Below, piece by piece: positions 21,060 to 31,122 of a stretch of 64,000 nt of DNA. Position numbers and translations under genes: made by a program. The stretch lies in contig MEHQ01000676.1 of assembly GCA_008828725.1 (NCBI GenBank), positions 12,027 to 76,026 on the forward strand, given 5' to 3'. The DNA comes from Saccharina japonica. Its lineage: Eukaryota; Sar; Phaeophyceae; Laminariales; Laminariaceae. The notes under the pieces are model-generated. The model was not told where the DNA came from, did no database searches, and saw nothing but the letters and a program-made list of their open reading frames with translations. Positions within the stretch are counted from its first letter, which is position 1. Every line of letters begins with the position of its first letter.

Positions 21060-21240
21060 TAGGGGTCTCGAACCCGACCCTCGTGTTGACAAGCCCCTGT
21101 ACCACCTGTTACCCTACTCGTACAAGTTGTGTATACATCCAGTTTTTCTCTTTTTCTACAGTGGACGTACTGCATCTCTAACGGAAAAGAACGTGGTCAA
21201 CACGGTCTCGAACCCGTGACCCTCGTTTTTTCCTGTGTTT
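21060..21240 (-). repeat. Possible tRNA-derived SINE remnants (two B-box-like sites)
   Basis: Minus-strand GGGTTCGAGACC near 21066-21078 and again near 21205-21217, each preceded by ACGAGGGTC. The first has a TGGTACAGGGG A-box-like site ~35 bases upstream. Support is limited to these boxes. Confidence 0.3.
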
Positions 21241-21375
21241 TTTCCCACCAATGTACACAAGTTAACGACAGTTACTAATATCCTGCTGCGCGAGTTCCTA
21301 GCGACAGCTACGAGTATACTAGGTGTTTAAAGGGATTTTTCGACTGAGTTTGTGACTTGATATATATACATTGTT

Positions 21376-21698
21376 CTCATCCCATTCATGATCTTCGCAC
21401 TTCCGTCGTCCTCCCTCCCTACGAGTAGTCGTAACTCAGATCCGGGGTCACAAAGTAGGCTCCTCTCCCTCCTCCCCCACTACGGTTCTTGCCTTGATTT
21501 TTATCGCGCAGAGGGTTCAACCTTCCCAACACTCGTCGATTTTCATCGAATTTTGCTAACTGACGCTATCGCGCTTTCCGCTATTCAAGATATGTTTTAC
21601 AAGAAAAAGTCCCTACGAGCATGCACTCGGGGGAGCTCGAACTCGCGATCTCGACGCTAACAGGCTTCGTGGTTACCTGCTAGCCCATCGGGGCGACT
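21376..21698 (-). repeat. tRNA-derived SINE, copy 1 (~320 bp)
   Basis: On the minus strand it starts GTCGCCCCGATGGGCTAGCA, has an A box (TGGGCTAGCAGG) and, ~35 bases later, a B box (GAGTTCGAGCTCC), then a ~250-bp body shared with 30570-30896. The tRNA-like head plus long unrelated body is the standard SINE layout transcribed by Pol III. It is inserted in an AT-rich repeat (GTAGAGGGATGA). Confidence 0.7.
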
Positions 21699-21779
21699 TG
21701 TAGAGGGATGATATCGCGGAAAAAGCAGATATACGTCGTAACAGTTGTTAATTTTCAAGGAAATTTGTACGGAAGTAAT

Positions 21780-22345
21780 TACTTGATTATAATGAAGGGG
21801 TGAATACCCCTTTCGAGATCGCCGAATGAGCGGATAGTTCTTGATTTTCATGAGACGTTTTCTATCAAATGTATTATTTTATTGTATTGGGATAAAGATG
21901 CCTTTCGAGATGGCTGAGTAAGTAGATATTTGTGGATCTTTAAGGATTTTTCGACACCTTATGGCTTGGATTTAAGGGATGAAACCCCCTTTCGAGATCT
22001 CACTGAAATAAGCTGATAACACTTTTCGGCCGACGTTATTACTTGGTTGTAGAGGCATGAACCCTTTCGAGGTCGATGACTAAGACTAGGCAGCAGGTAT
22101 GTGCTTCTTGATTTTCAAGTGATATTTTTACCGAATGTATTTTTTATTGTATTGGGATAAATATGCCTTTCGAGATGGCGGAATAAGCCGATATTAGTTG
22201 ATCTTTAAGGAGTTTTCGACACCTTATGGCTTGAATTTATGGGATGAAACCCCCTTTCGAGATTTCACTGAATACAAGCTGATCATATTTTTCGGCCGAG
22301 GTTATTACTTGGTTGTAGAGGGATGAACCCTTTCGAGATCGCTGA
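21780..22345. repeat. AT-rich tandem repeat, ~265-bp period, two full units
   Basis: ATTGTATTGGGATAAAGATG at 21881 recurs at 22146. Each unit also has GACACCTTATGGCTTG, a CCCCCTTTCGAGAT block and TTATTACTTGGTTGTAGAG. A partial unit precedes them. Confidence 0.8.
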
Positions 22346-22374
22346 AATATACAGCAAATTTCAAATTTATGTTC

Positions 22375-22815
22375 TGTAGGGTTTGTGGATTTAGGGTACG
22401 GGTATGGGGGTGTCACAGAACTTACAGAAGTTCCGGGTACGGGTATGAAAGTGTTACAGAACTCACAGAAGTTCCGGGTACTGTGACACAGGCGTACAGA
22501 ACTCACAGAAGTTCCGTGCGGGTATAGAATAGTTGTACCCTTACCCCGGGTATTGTAGCACGGGGCAAACAGAACATAGATAAGTTCCAGTTACGGGTAT
22601 GAAAGTGTTACAAAACTCGCAGAAGTTCCGGGTATTGTGGCACGGGCGTACAGAACTCACAGAAGTTCCATCCAGGTATAAAACCGTCGTACCCGTACCC
22701 CGGGTATTGTGGCACGGGTCTACAGAACTCACAGAAGTGCCGGGTACGGGTATGAGTGTCACACATAACTCAGAGAAGTTATTTGTGGGGTATTAATACC
22801 CGGGGTTTTCCCGGG
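22375..22815. repeat. 41-bp minisatellite, block 1
   Basis: Units contain CACAGAAGTTCCGGGTACGG and follow each other at ~41 bp (longer ~70-bp spacing in places), about nine units. Most units carry CCGGGTA or its palindromic form CCCGGG. Confidence 0.8.
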
Positions 22816-22878
22816 TATGGTTCTTGACGTACCCTAGAGAAACAATATAGATAGCAAAGTTCGCGTGCAGCAGTAGTA

Positions 22879-23059
22879 CAGGACACCTTATAAGAAACAG
22901 GAAAGCTGGCCAAGGCTGCATTTATTATTCGAGAGAGGGTGGTTTAGACGCTATAACTTCAATATAAAACGACTGTTGAATTTATGAGTCCTCTAATTAT
23001 CAGACTTAGTTTATTTTTCACTACGTGTAGTAATAGCCTGTTTGTAATTTCGTGTCCTG
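22879..23059. mobile_element. Small TA-flanked MITE, CAGGACACC family, copy 1 (181 bp)
   Basis: TIRs CAGGACACCTTATAAGAAAC and, on the other side, the complement of CAGGACACGAAATTACAAAC, flanked by TA on both sides. A second copy (50652-50813) shares ends and interior (ATTATTCGAGAGAGGGTG). TA duplication and short TIRs fit a Tc1/mariner-derived MITE. Confidence 0.75.
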
Positions 23060-23640
23060 TACTGTTCTCGTAAAAGGGCTGGTGAACCGACAAACATATC
23101 CCACCAAGGACAGCTACGTACAGGTATTAAACCACAACACACCGAGCCAGCGCCAGGACGTCCGCGCTCGTTCACTACACAATGGCAAACCGCATCTTTG
23201 TCGCGGGCACCAAGATCAAGCAGGAGAACCGTCGGCACGACTATTAATACTTGATAGATGCAGGCTCCATCACCGCTGCCGGAATTTGACGGGCCTGTTG
23301 CCTGGTACAACGCCAGAATACATGTACGGTACGACAGCACTGCAGTATACGCGTATATACTTCGAAATATATTAACATGTACATACGTAAGCTGGTACTA
23401 CCGAGTACGATACGTACAATGTGATATGTACGTACGACGTGAACTTACCTGGTACTATATACGATTACGATACGTACAATACGTACGAGTATATATACGT
23501 AATGCATGTCATACGGAAAATATATGTTTTTGGTCATTCGCACCTGTTACACAGTCTTACAATATCATCCTTGTCTTTGGGCGATGAAATGTGCAACAAC
23601 AAAAAGGAGCCATAGAGTGGTACGATAAGACCATACGGGT
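23060..23640. other. Unique intron-like DNA with a TACGTA-rich tract
   Basis: From about 23320 to 23515 short TACGTA, GTACG and CGTAC words are very dense. No coding signal was seen. Confidence 0.4.
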
Positions 23641-23649
23641 GCAATATAT

Positions 23650-24060
23650 GGCCTAAACCCGAATAGGTACAAAGGTATACCCTTACCCCGGGTATTGTGG
23701 CACAGGGCGTACAGAACTTAAAAAAGTTCCGGGTACGGGTATGGATGTCGTACAGAACTCACAGAAGTTCCGGGTACGGGCATGAAAGCGTTACAGAACT
23801 TGCAGAAGTTCGGGTATTGTGACACAGGCGTACAGAACTCACAGAAGTTCCGTGCGGGTATAAAATAGTTGTACCTGTACCCCGGGTATTGTGGCACGGG
23901 GCGTGCAGAATTTCAGAAGTTCCGGGTAAGGGTATCGATGGCCTACAGAACTTACAGAAGTTCCGGGTACGGGTATAAATGTCGTACATGACTCACATAA
24001 GTTTTTTGTAGGGTATTACCCGGGTAAAAATACCCCGGGTATGGTTTTGTAGGTACCCTA
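23650..24060. repeat. 41-bp minisatellite, block 2
   Basis: Same unit as block 1 (CAGAAGTTCCGGGTACGG, about 41-bp spacing). The last ~130 bp are duplicated at 26337-26470. Confidence 0.8.
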
Positions 24061-24492
24061 CATAACACAACCTTGGTAATTTTACTCGTTTTCAAGGTTT
24101 TTGCCACCGAATTTATGAGTTGATTCTAATGAAGGGATGCAGCGACCGCAAACGCACACAAATTGACGACAGTTTCAAAAAAAAAAAATGCGCGTTATAC
24201 GTACTGTTTTTTACATATGTAGCGACGTTATACTGACTGTGTTTTTCAGTAGGGACGCGTGGTACGAGGAAGTATGCCAGGAGACTCATGCTGCTGCTGC
24301 TGGTGTTGATGTGGTTGTTGTTGGTGCTCGTGTGTGGTGCTGATGTTTGGTGCACCTTTTTCTGTTTTGTTTTTTGCATCCCTAACCCCCCACTGCCTCT
24401 CTCTTTCTCCTCACCCCCCCCCCCCCCCCTTCCCCTCCGTATCTTACCCACCCCTCCCCTCTCCCATCAAAAAAGGTTTTATGAAGATGACG
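23920..24492 (+). repeat. Direct duplication, copy 1 of the block ahead of the large exon
   Basis: From TTCCGGGTAAGGGTATCG at 23920 to GAAGATGACGG at 24492 the sequence matches 26337-26896 essentially base for base, apart from a short deletion in the C-rich tract. It contains the candidate acceptor TTTTTCAG (24249). Beyond 24492 the copies diverge, but TTCCAATGCGGAAGGCATCT recurs in both (24531 and 26958). Confidence 0.85.
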
Positions 24493-24652
24493 GTCATATA
24501 ACATTATATGCACGCCTACTAACCCATTGGTTCCAATGCGGAAGGCATCTTCTCGTTCGCTCTCCCCTCTCTAACTCCCCCGATCGACACACCTGTGTCC
24601 CCACCCACTCAGTCTTGGGCTGTTGTGGCCTCTTATTGGGTCTGTGGGTTAG

Positions 24653-24968
24653 GTCAGCCCCCCTGGAGTTGGACTTAGGGGAGGTGGTGGCGATGGAGAG
24701 TGGAAGGAAAGGGTGGGGATGGGGGAGCAAGAGGGTTGTTCTAGCTATTGGTTGGTGGGGGGGGTCTGTGGTGCTGCTGCTGGTGCTGCGGTGATGGTGA
24801 TGCCGGGGGGTGGGGGAGGAGACGGAGGGGAGGGGGGTGGGGGGGTAGGCAAGGGAGGAGGGGCGTCTGAGTGGGAGGACGGGGTGGCGGGGCGAGATAA
24901 GGTGGTACGGGTGGCCTCTGAGATGAAGCGGGGGGCAGGGGTGGACTGCAGCTTGCAGTCGGTGACGG
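24653..24968 (+). CDS. Exon-like Gly-rich frame in the duplicated block
   Basis: After a GGGTTAG at 24652 a frame is open through Gly/Asp-rich (GGGGGDGGEGGGGVGKGGG) and then ordinary sequence (ASEWEDGVAGRDKVVRVASE). A donor-like CGGAG then GTGAGA (GT at 24969) follows. The minus strand is also open, as expected for such composition. It may be a diverged paralogue of sequence lost in the N gap at 27148-27803. Coding status is uncertain. Confidence 0.3.
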
Positions 24969-24997
24969 AGGTGAGATTGTTGGGTTTTGTTTTGGGG

Positions 24998-25125
24998 GAT
25001 GGGGGGGGTGTACTCAATTGTAAGGCGTGGCTGTAGTCGTATGACCACAAACCCTCGCATCCCTACATGCAGTGCCGGGGCGGATCACGTTGGGTTTTCA
25101 CCAACCAGGCAGACGTTGTTTGCAG
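24998..25125 (+). repeat. Dispersed repeat family R-A, partial copy
   Basis: GGGGGGGTGTAC, GTAGTCGTATGACCA, CCTCGCATCCCTACA, CACGTTGGGTTTTCACCA and CAGGCAGACGTTG follow in the order seen in the longer copy at 33285-33650. Confidence 0.7.
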
Positions 25126-25985
25126 CAAAGTTTTTTCTGGGGGGTGGGTATATCTGTATGTATACTGTTAAACAGACCGACCTTAGATGTGAGATAAAAT
25201 AATTAATCTAAAGTTCCATATGTCTTTGCACGCTTACGTGGATTGCGCGTGCTATACACATACGTACGGGGTACACGACCTCGTGAAGGAAAAACCATAC
25301 GTATATCACACGGGTGATGAGATAACACACCTCCTCAATCGAACGAGTTTCAAGGCTGTTTTTTTTCTCGGCAATGGGGACGAGGGACTGATGGGGAAGG
25401 AGAACTTCTCGTAGTGTTCGGAGAAAAATCTGCGAACATTCGGCCTAACCGTCTTTAGACTTTAGTTTAGAGAAGAAACTTGTCGATACCAGAGTGACGA
25501 TTCCGGCGGACTGGGGGATGATTGATGCAAGTGCAAGTTGATGCCCGAGTTTTTAATTCAAGGCAAGGATTCGTACGGCACGTGCTCAACATGATATCAT
25601 GTGCTCCTACCGCTCGAGTCGCCTACGCTGCTCGTAGACTATCGATAACACCAGAGGTGTTTGTGGTCGCTATCCCGGGGGTTCCAAGAGTGGTTGGTTA
25701 TTGGGTTCATATCAGGGTGTGTGTTATCTCGCGTCTTATACTGTACCAGTATGTTTTTAGTCATGTGTCCAATCTCTAATTCCGAGTGTGTTTGGAAAGC
25801 AGAGGACGGTACTGTTCCGTCCCCTGTCGTGTGTAGATCTACAATGTTTAGTGTGCCGTCTTTTCGAAGACACTCTTTATTGGGTTGATTGATTGATCTA
25901 TTCATTTAACGATAGTTGATGTATCCGTCCACCCACCCATCCACCGGGGTAGGAACGGTGCTCTGTCTCGAAAGGGATGCGTGGT
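25126..25985. other. Unique DNA between two R-A copies
   Basis: No ORF with recognisable content. A small hairpin GGACGG-TACTGTT-CCGTCC lies at 25803-25821. Confidence 0.4.
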
Positions 25986-25989
25986 CAAT

Positions 25990-26336
25990 GGTCAAATGAC
26001 TAAGGCAAGCAACAAATGAGTACCTCAACTCCGCACAAGGGGAATGATCGTATCACGTAGTGTGATATGGAAAGGCATTCATGAGGCAGATACATAGTGC
26101 TCCCATTGCTGTCTCAGGAATTAGCCACACCAGACATTAAATTAACTCATTGAAGCTGTCATCCATATGCAAGTCCGCCTGACAAGCGGTTCTTAGTAGG
26201 ATGCAGCTCACCCTTCATGCGACTCGCCCAACACCTCACGGCGCTTCGCGCTTGGTGCTAGCAATGTCTGCCTGGTCGGTGAAAACCCGACATGCTCCGT
26301 CCCGGCATTGTAGGGATGCGAGGGTCTATGGTCATA
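25990..26336 (-). repeat. Dispersed repeat family R-A, inverted copy cut by the duplication boundary
   Basis: On the minus strand it reads from CATAGACCCTCGCATCCCTA through CGCGAAGCGCCGTGAGGTGT and GACAGCAATGGGAGCACTAT to AATTCCCCTTGTGCGGAG-like sequence, as in 33300-33650. It is truncated at 26336, exactly where the second copy of the 23920 block starts. Confidence 0.75.
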
Positions 26337-26896
26337 TTCCGGGTAAGGGTATCGATGGCCTACAGAACTTACAGAAGTTCCGGGTACGGGTATAAATGTC
26401 GTACATGACTCACATAAGTTTTTTGTAGGGTATTACCCGGGTAAAAATACCCCGGGTATGGTTTTGTAGGTACCCTACATAACACAACCTTGGTAATTTT
26501 ACTCGTTTTCAAGGTTTTTGCCACCGAATTTATGAGTTGATTCTAATGAAGGGATGCAGCGACCGCAAACGCACACAAATTGACGACAGTTTCAAAAAAA
26601 AAAAATGCGCGTTATACGTACTGTTTTTTACATATGTAGCGACGTTATACTGACTGTGTTTTTCAGTAGGGACGCGTGGTACGAGGAAGTATGCCAGGAG
26701 ACTCATGCTGCTGCTGCTGGTGTTGATGTGGTTGTTGTTGGTGCTCGTGTGTGGTGCTGATGTTTGGTGCACCTTTTTCTGTTTTGTTTTTTGCATCCCT
26801 AACCCCCCACTGCCTCTCTCTTTCTCCTCACCCCCCCCCCCCCCCTCTCCCACCCCCTCCCCTCTCCCATCAAAAAAGGTTTTATGAAGATGACGG
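26337..26896 (+). repeat. Direct duplication, copy 2, leading into the large exon
   Basis: Matches 23920-24492. It ends in the polypyrimidine tract and acceptor of the exon at 26879. Confidence 0.85.
26667..26725 (+). CDS. Candidate short exon; 3' limit unresolved
   Basis: It follows a good acceptor (GACTGTGTTTTTCAG, ending 26666). If it takes the two bases left by the exon at 19503-19621, it reads S then RDAWYEEVCQETHAAAAG. Possible donors include GTACGA near 26679 (leaving phase 2, which suits the exon at 26879) and GTATGC near 26689. The CTG run from about 26706 may already be intron. An identical sequence lies at 24250. Confidence 0.3.
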
Positions 26897-28712
26897 GCAA
26901 AACTCGGAGTGGGGCACGGACATGGGCAACGCCATGGACAACGGTTCCCTCGCAGGGTTTCCAATGCGGAAGGCATCTTCTCGGTTTTCCGCGGGCCCCC
27001 GCTCGCAAGCTTCGTTTGCCGCTCACTCTGTCGCGGCATCGGGACGATCGGTTCAGAGCTCTGTGCTTCCCCCCATGTCGCGAGGGCAGTTTTATCAGGC
27101 TGGGAGTGGTGGAGGCGGTAGTGGTGGCGGGGGGGGGGGGGGGGGGCNNNNNNNNNNNNNNNNNNNNNNNNNNNNNNNNNNNNNNNNNNNNNNNNNNNNN
27201 NNNNNNNNNNNNNNNNNNNNNNNNNNNNNNNNNNNNNNNNNNNNNNNNNNNNNNNNNNNNNNNNNNNNNNNNNNNNNNNNNNNNNNNNNNNNNNNNNNNN
27301 NNNNNNNNNNNNNNNNNNNNNNNNNNNNNNNNNNNNNNNNNNNNNNNNNNNNNNNNNNNNNNNNNNNNNNNNNNNNNNNNNNNNNNNNNNNNNNNNNNNN
27401 NNNNNNNNNNNNNNNNNNNNNNNNNNNNNNNNNNNNNNNNNNNNNNNNNNNNNNNNNNNNNNNNNNNNNNNNNNNNNNNNNNNNNNNNNNNNNNNNNNNN
27501 NNNNNNNNNNNNNNNNNNNNNNNNNNNNNNNNNNNNNNNNNNNNNNNNNNNNNNNNNNNNNNNNNNNNNNNNNNNNNNNNNNNNNNNNNNNNNNNNNNNN
27601 NNNNNNNNNNNNNNNNNNNNNNNNNNNNNNNNNNNNNNNNNNNNNNNNNNNNNNNNNNNNNNNNNNNNNNNNNNNNNNNNNNNNNNNNNNNNNNNNNNNN
27701 NNNNNNNNNNNNNNNNNNNNNNNNNNNNNNNNNNNNNNNNNNNNNNNNNNNNNNNNNNNNNNNNNNNNNNNNNNNNNNNNNNNNNNNNNNNNNNNNNNNN
27801 NNNCCCCCTCTCGTACCGTGCAGAAGGAAGCCACTGTCGGTAATATTGCCTCCTCCCCTGTTGTCACAGTAGACAAGGGAGCTCGATCAGAAGGAGGCGG
27901 GGGGGGCAGTGGGGGTGACGGCGGCGATGGTGATAGCGGAGGCAAAGGTGGTGTTGGTGGTGGTTCAATGGAAGGAGGTGTAGTGAAGGCGCTTGCTGCC
28001 GTTTTTGGGGTTTCTGCTGGTGGCGGTGGTGGTGGTTGGTCTGGTTCTGCCGCTGGCTCTGCGGCCGGGTCTACCGTTGAGTCTGGTGGTGGTGGTGGTG
28101 GTGGTGGCACTCCAGCCGCTGGTTTTTATTCTGCTTCTTGTGCTGCTGCTGCTGCTACTGCCGCTGCTGTTACTACTGCTGTTGCTGCTGCTTCCACTGA
28201 TGCTTCCACTGCTGCTGTTGGTAATTCTTCTACTCCTCCTACTACTCTTACTGGTGGTACTGGCGATGGTACTGGTGGGGGTTGTGCTACTGCTGTTGGC
28301 CCCGAAGAGGAGGAGGGCTTCTCTCGGCCATCTCTGGACTCTGCCTCCGGTTCAGCTGCGGCCAGCTCCGTCGTCGCGCACCAACGAACCAACGCCAGCC
28401 CACAGGGATCAATCGTCGTCACAGGAGTTGTCCTTGGGAAAACTGGGCTCGGTGGTGCTGGCGGAGGCGTGGGAGGGCGAGGGGAAGGGGGGGGGTCGAG
28501 GAGGTCTGTCCCCGGGTTTCACGATGATGATGCGGCGTCGCAGTACGCGGGGTCGTCTGTCGGCCCGGGGGGCAGCGGGGGGGGGTCGTGGAGGGTGGGG
28601 GGGTCAGGGCGCGAACTGGGTGGGAGTGGAGGCGTTGAGGAAGGGGGGAATGGGGGGGGGGGGAACGCTATGCTTCCGCCCCGCTTTGGTGGGATGACGG
28701 GTGGGCCTTCAG
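26879..28712 (+). CDS. Large Gly/Ala/Ser-rich exon or exon pair, interrupted by an assembly gap
   Basis: The acceptor is a long C/T tract ending ATCAAAAAAG (26878). The first part reads FYEDDGQNSEWGTDMGNAMD and then a Ser/Arg-rich segment (FPMRKASSRFSAGPRSQASF) into poly-Gly. Bases 27148-27803 are N, next to a G run. After the gap a frame reads KEATVGNIASSPVVTVDKGA, then long Gly, Ala/Thr and Ser runs, EEEEGFSRPSLDSASGSA, HDDDAASQYAGSS, and ends PPRFGGMTGGPS with a strong donor (TCAG then GTAAGG, GT at 28713) in phase 1. Continuity of frame across the gap cannot be checked. The composition suggests an intrinsically disordered region; no domain is recognised. Confidence 0.6.
27148..27803. other. 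Assembly gap (656 N)
   Basis: The run of N follows directly after an 18-base G homopolymer and C, so it probably marks a sequencing drop-out in Gly-codon DNA. Its true length is unknown. Confidence 0.95.
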
Positions 28713-29173
28713 GTAAGGGGTGATGTATGTGATGAGGCTTGTTGTGTGTTTGTGATGAGGCGTTCTCCGACTCCGATTGGGGTAGACACGCATTATATGG
28801 CGGCATGTTTTTGGCCATAATATATATGGCAAGAAATGGGCACCGGATAAAGAAAAACCGGTTAACAGCGGTTTATGGAAACCCGGCAGGCGTTTGCCGA
28901 TTTTCAAAATATAAAACCGGGTTTTATGCTGTTTCAGTTTTGTTTATTTTAGTACACCCACACCTAATGATATGATATATGTATGATGACTCTTTTTTGG
29001 AACATTTTTGGCCAAAATATTTGTGATGTTAAGACACACTCCTCGACTGAAGAAAATACCGAATAAGGCATGCTTTATCCTTGGAGTATCGTTCGTGTAT
29101 TACGAATATTACGTCTAAAGAGCGTTGAGTTCGCACAGGGAGGCTATTATATCGTTTTCTCGACAACGATGCG
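28713..29173. other. Intron start without recognised features
   Basis: AT-rich unique sequence after the GTAAGG donor. No ORF or repeat partner was noticed. Confidence 0.4.
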
Positions 29174-29292
29174 AAGGGGTGCTAAAGTCGAAACATTACA
29201 TTTTCAGAAGGCTCTCGACCAGACCTTTCCGAAAACACATTGCTCGGTAGTGGCAAAAGCCTCCCCTTTCTGCAGGAATCGAGCGCTGTAAG
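29174..29292 (+). repeat. Left flank duplicate next to the MITE at 29293
   Basis: GGGGTGCTAAAGT, GGCTCTCGACCAGA, GCTCGGTAGTGGCAA and GGAATCGAGCGCTG recur in the same order at 30121-30285, on the other side of the MITE, with an extra internal ~35-bp duplication there. Confidence 0.7.
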
Positions 29293-30120
29293 ACCTATGC
29301 CAATGGGAAAGCAAAGTTGGAAATGGATCTTCGAAATATTTGCCTTGAATTTTCAGGCTGAAGATCCGCCCGTACCGCCGCTGTGGGAAAAAAAGGAAAA
29401 AAATGTTTGATTTTTTTCTTTTTCTTTTTCAAACGGCTGCAGGCGGCGCAATTTGCCTCTTCTCGTTGCAAATCGTCAACACCCTGATGAAAATCATCTC
29501 GTGCGACGATAGACCTTCGATCTCGACATAGACTCAGCCCACGGCCAACCCGCTTCGGGTCGGGCAAGGCCAACGAGTGTAGATGACGGCCTCGAAGGTA
29601 TAAGGTGGATCCATGGTCTAGGAGGCGAGAGATTGCGGGCGGCGTCCTACGCTCTTCTCCCAAACCCGAAAAAAAACTTTTTTTTGGCATTTGAGACGGG
29701 TCGAGAAAATTTGTCATCTGTTTTATGCACACCAGCAGCCAATTGTTTGTTTATCAGACGCCTGGCCAGCGCCCGCCACATATCACCAGCCATCGTGTGA
29801 ACACGGTGGCCCTAGGATGGGTCGGAGCCCGTAACGAGCGCACCGCGTTCAGAATTCATGACGCAGTCGTTGGTTTCGTCGATCCATGTCTGTCGAGGAC
29901 TAGGAATCTCGCCGCTTCGAACTAACATTCGCCTGAGTTTTTCTCGAGCCGATCTTGTCCCAACATCGGCCTGAGAATTGCCTTTTTCTGGCTTTTCCAA
30001 AAGTTGGGAACATTCCGTTTCAAGAATCGGCCCCATAGCAAGCTTGTTCTGGAAAAATCTGGCAGGGATCTTAGGGATTCAAACTTTTTAGGGTAACTTT
30101 GCTTTCCCATTGGCATAGGT
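29293..30120 (-). mobile_element. MITE, ACCTATGCCAATGG family, copy 2 (828 bp), inverted relative to copy 1
   Basis: TIRs ACCTATGCCAATGGGAAAGC and GCTTTCCCATTGGCATAGGT are perfect over 20 bases. The interior is the reverse complement of 20221-21058 with moderate divergence. Confidence 0.8.
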
Positions 30121-30569
30121 ATAAGGGTGCTAAAGTTGAGCAAATAGTTTTCATGAGGACTCTCGACCAGATATTTTTCCGAGAGCCACGTTGTTCGGTG
30201 TTGGATATTTCTCCGAGAGCACGTTGTTCGGTGCTGGCAACCTTTCCCGTTCTGGCAAAAGGAATCGAGCGCTGAAAAACGAACGCACCCCTGTGCGAAC
30301 CCAACGCTCTTTTCGGTACTCAATAAATTCCGAAGCTCTTTTTGATTGTTTCTCGGGTTATACCTTATAACCCCTTTTTAAGGTAAGGGTCATGTAAGGT
30401 TAAAACGATAGTTGCGAAATGAAATCACCTAGTATCTGTGTGGACGGTCTGGGCCGTCATGTCCGACATCAAACAGGGTGGACCGACATTAATCAGCTAC
30501 GAGTGGCCCGACACCAAGAAATATTCCAACAAAAAACGAGTACTGCACGCACTAGATACGTACATACTT

Positions 30570-30896
30570 CTTTTTTTTTTGTTTCCCCATCCTATTCATT
30601 ATCTTTGCACTTCAGTTTTTTTCCCTCCCTAGTCGTAACTCAGATCCGGGGTCACAAAGTAGGCTCCTCTCCCTCCTCCCCCACTACGGTTCTTGCCTTG
30701 ATTTTTATCGCGCAGAGGGTTTCCAACGCTCGTCGATCTTCATCGAATTTTGCTAATCACGCTCTCGCGCTTTCAGCTACGAGTCAAGATAATTTTTGCG
30801 AGAAAAAGTCCCTACGAGCATGCACTCGGGTGGGCTCGAACTCACGACCTTGATGCTAACAAACTTCGTGGTTACCTGCTACCCCACCGGGGCGAC
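30570..30896 (-). repeat. tRNA-derived SINE, copy 2 (~325 bp), with A-rich tail
   Basis: The minus-strand head GGTCGCCCCGGTGGGGTAGC has an A box (TGGGGTAGCAGG) and a B box (GAGTTCGAGCCCA), then the same body as copy 1, and ends in an A run (30571-30580 on the complement). Confidence 0.75.
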
Positions 30897-31122
30897 CGGC
30901 TCATACACATAATAAATATGCAACTTTCGACTTCGAAAATTTAATCATTGTATGGAAACGAATCCTCTTGCCTCTCCTGGGTTGTATCGAGTTATAATAA
31001 TTTTGTTATGGATGATGAGTCCTCCGACGGTCGCCGGCCCAGCCGCACCCCTCGAGAGTGACAAAGCACAAGCCGAATTTCTCGCTGTTAAAACAAGCAC
31101 AAGACAGGCGCTGAGCCCTGTA

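Noticed and set aside
22375-24060. CRISPR-like regular repeats
   Set aside because: Units are contiguous, diverged 41-bp minisatellite copies with no unique spacers, in a eukaryotic intron.
24494-25060. 188-codon Pro/His-rich minus-strand frame
   Set aside because: Mirror of the Gly-rich + strand frame; low complexity only.
27993-28697. Leu/Val-rich alternative + frame over the large exon
   Set aside because: Shift of the Gly/Ala/Ser frame, which alone ends at a good donor and matches the other exons.
30800-30896. tRNA gene on the minus strand
   Set aside because: A and B boxes are present, but it is the head of a repeated ~325-bp unit, so it is a SINE and not a free tRNA gene.
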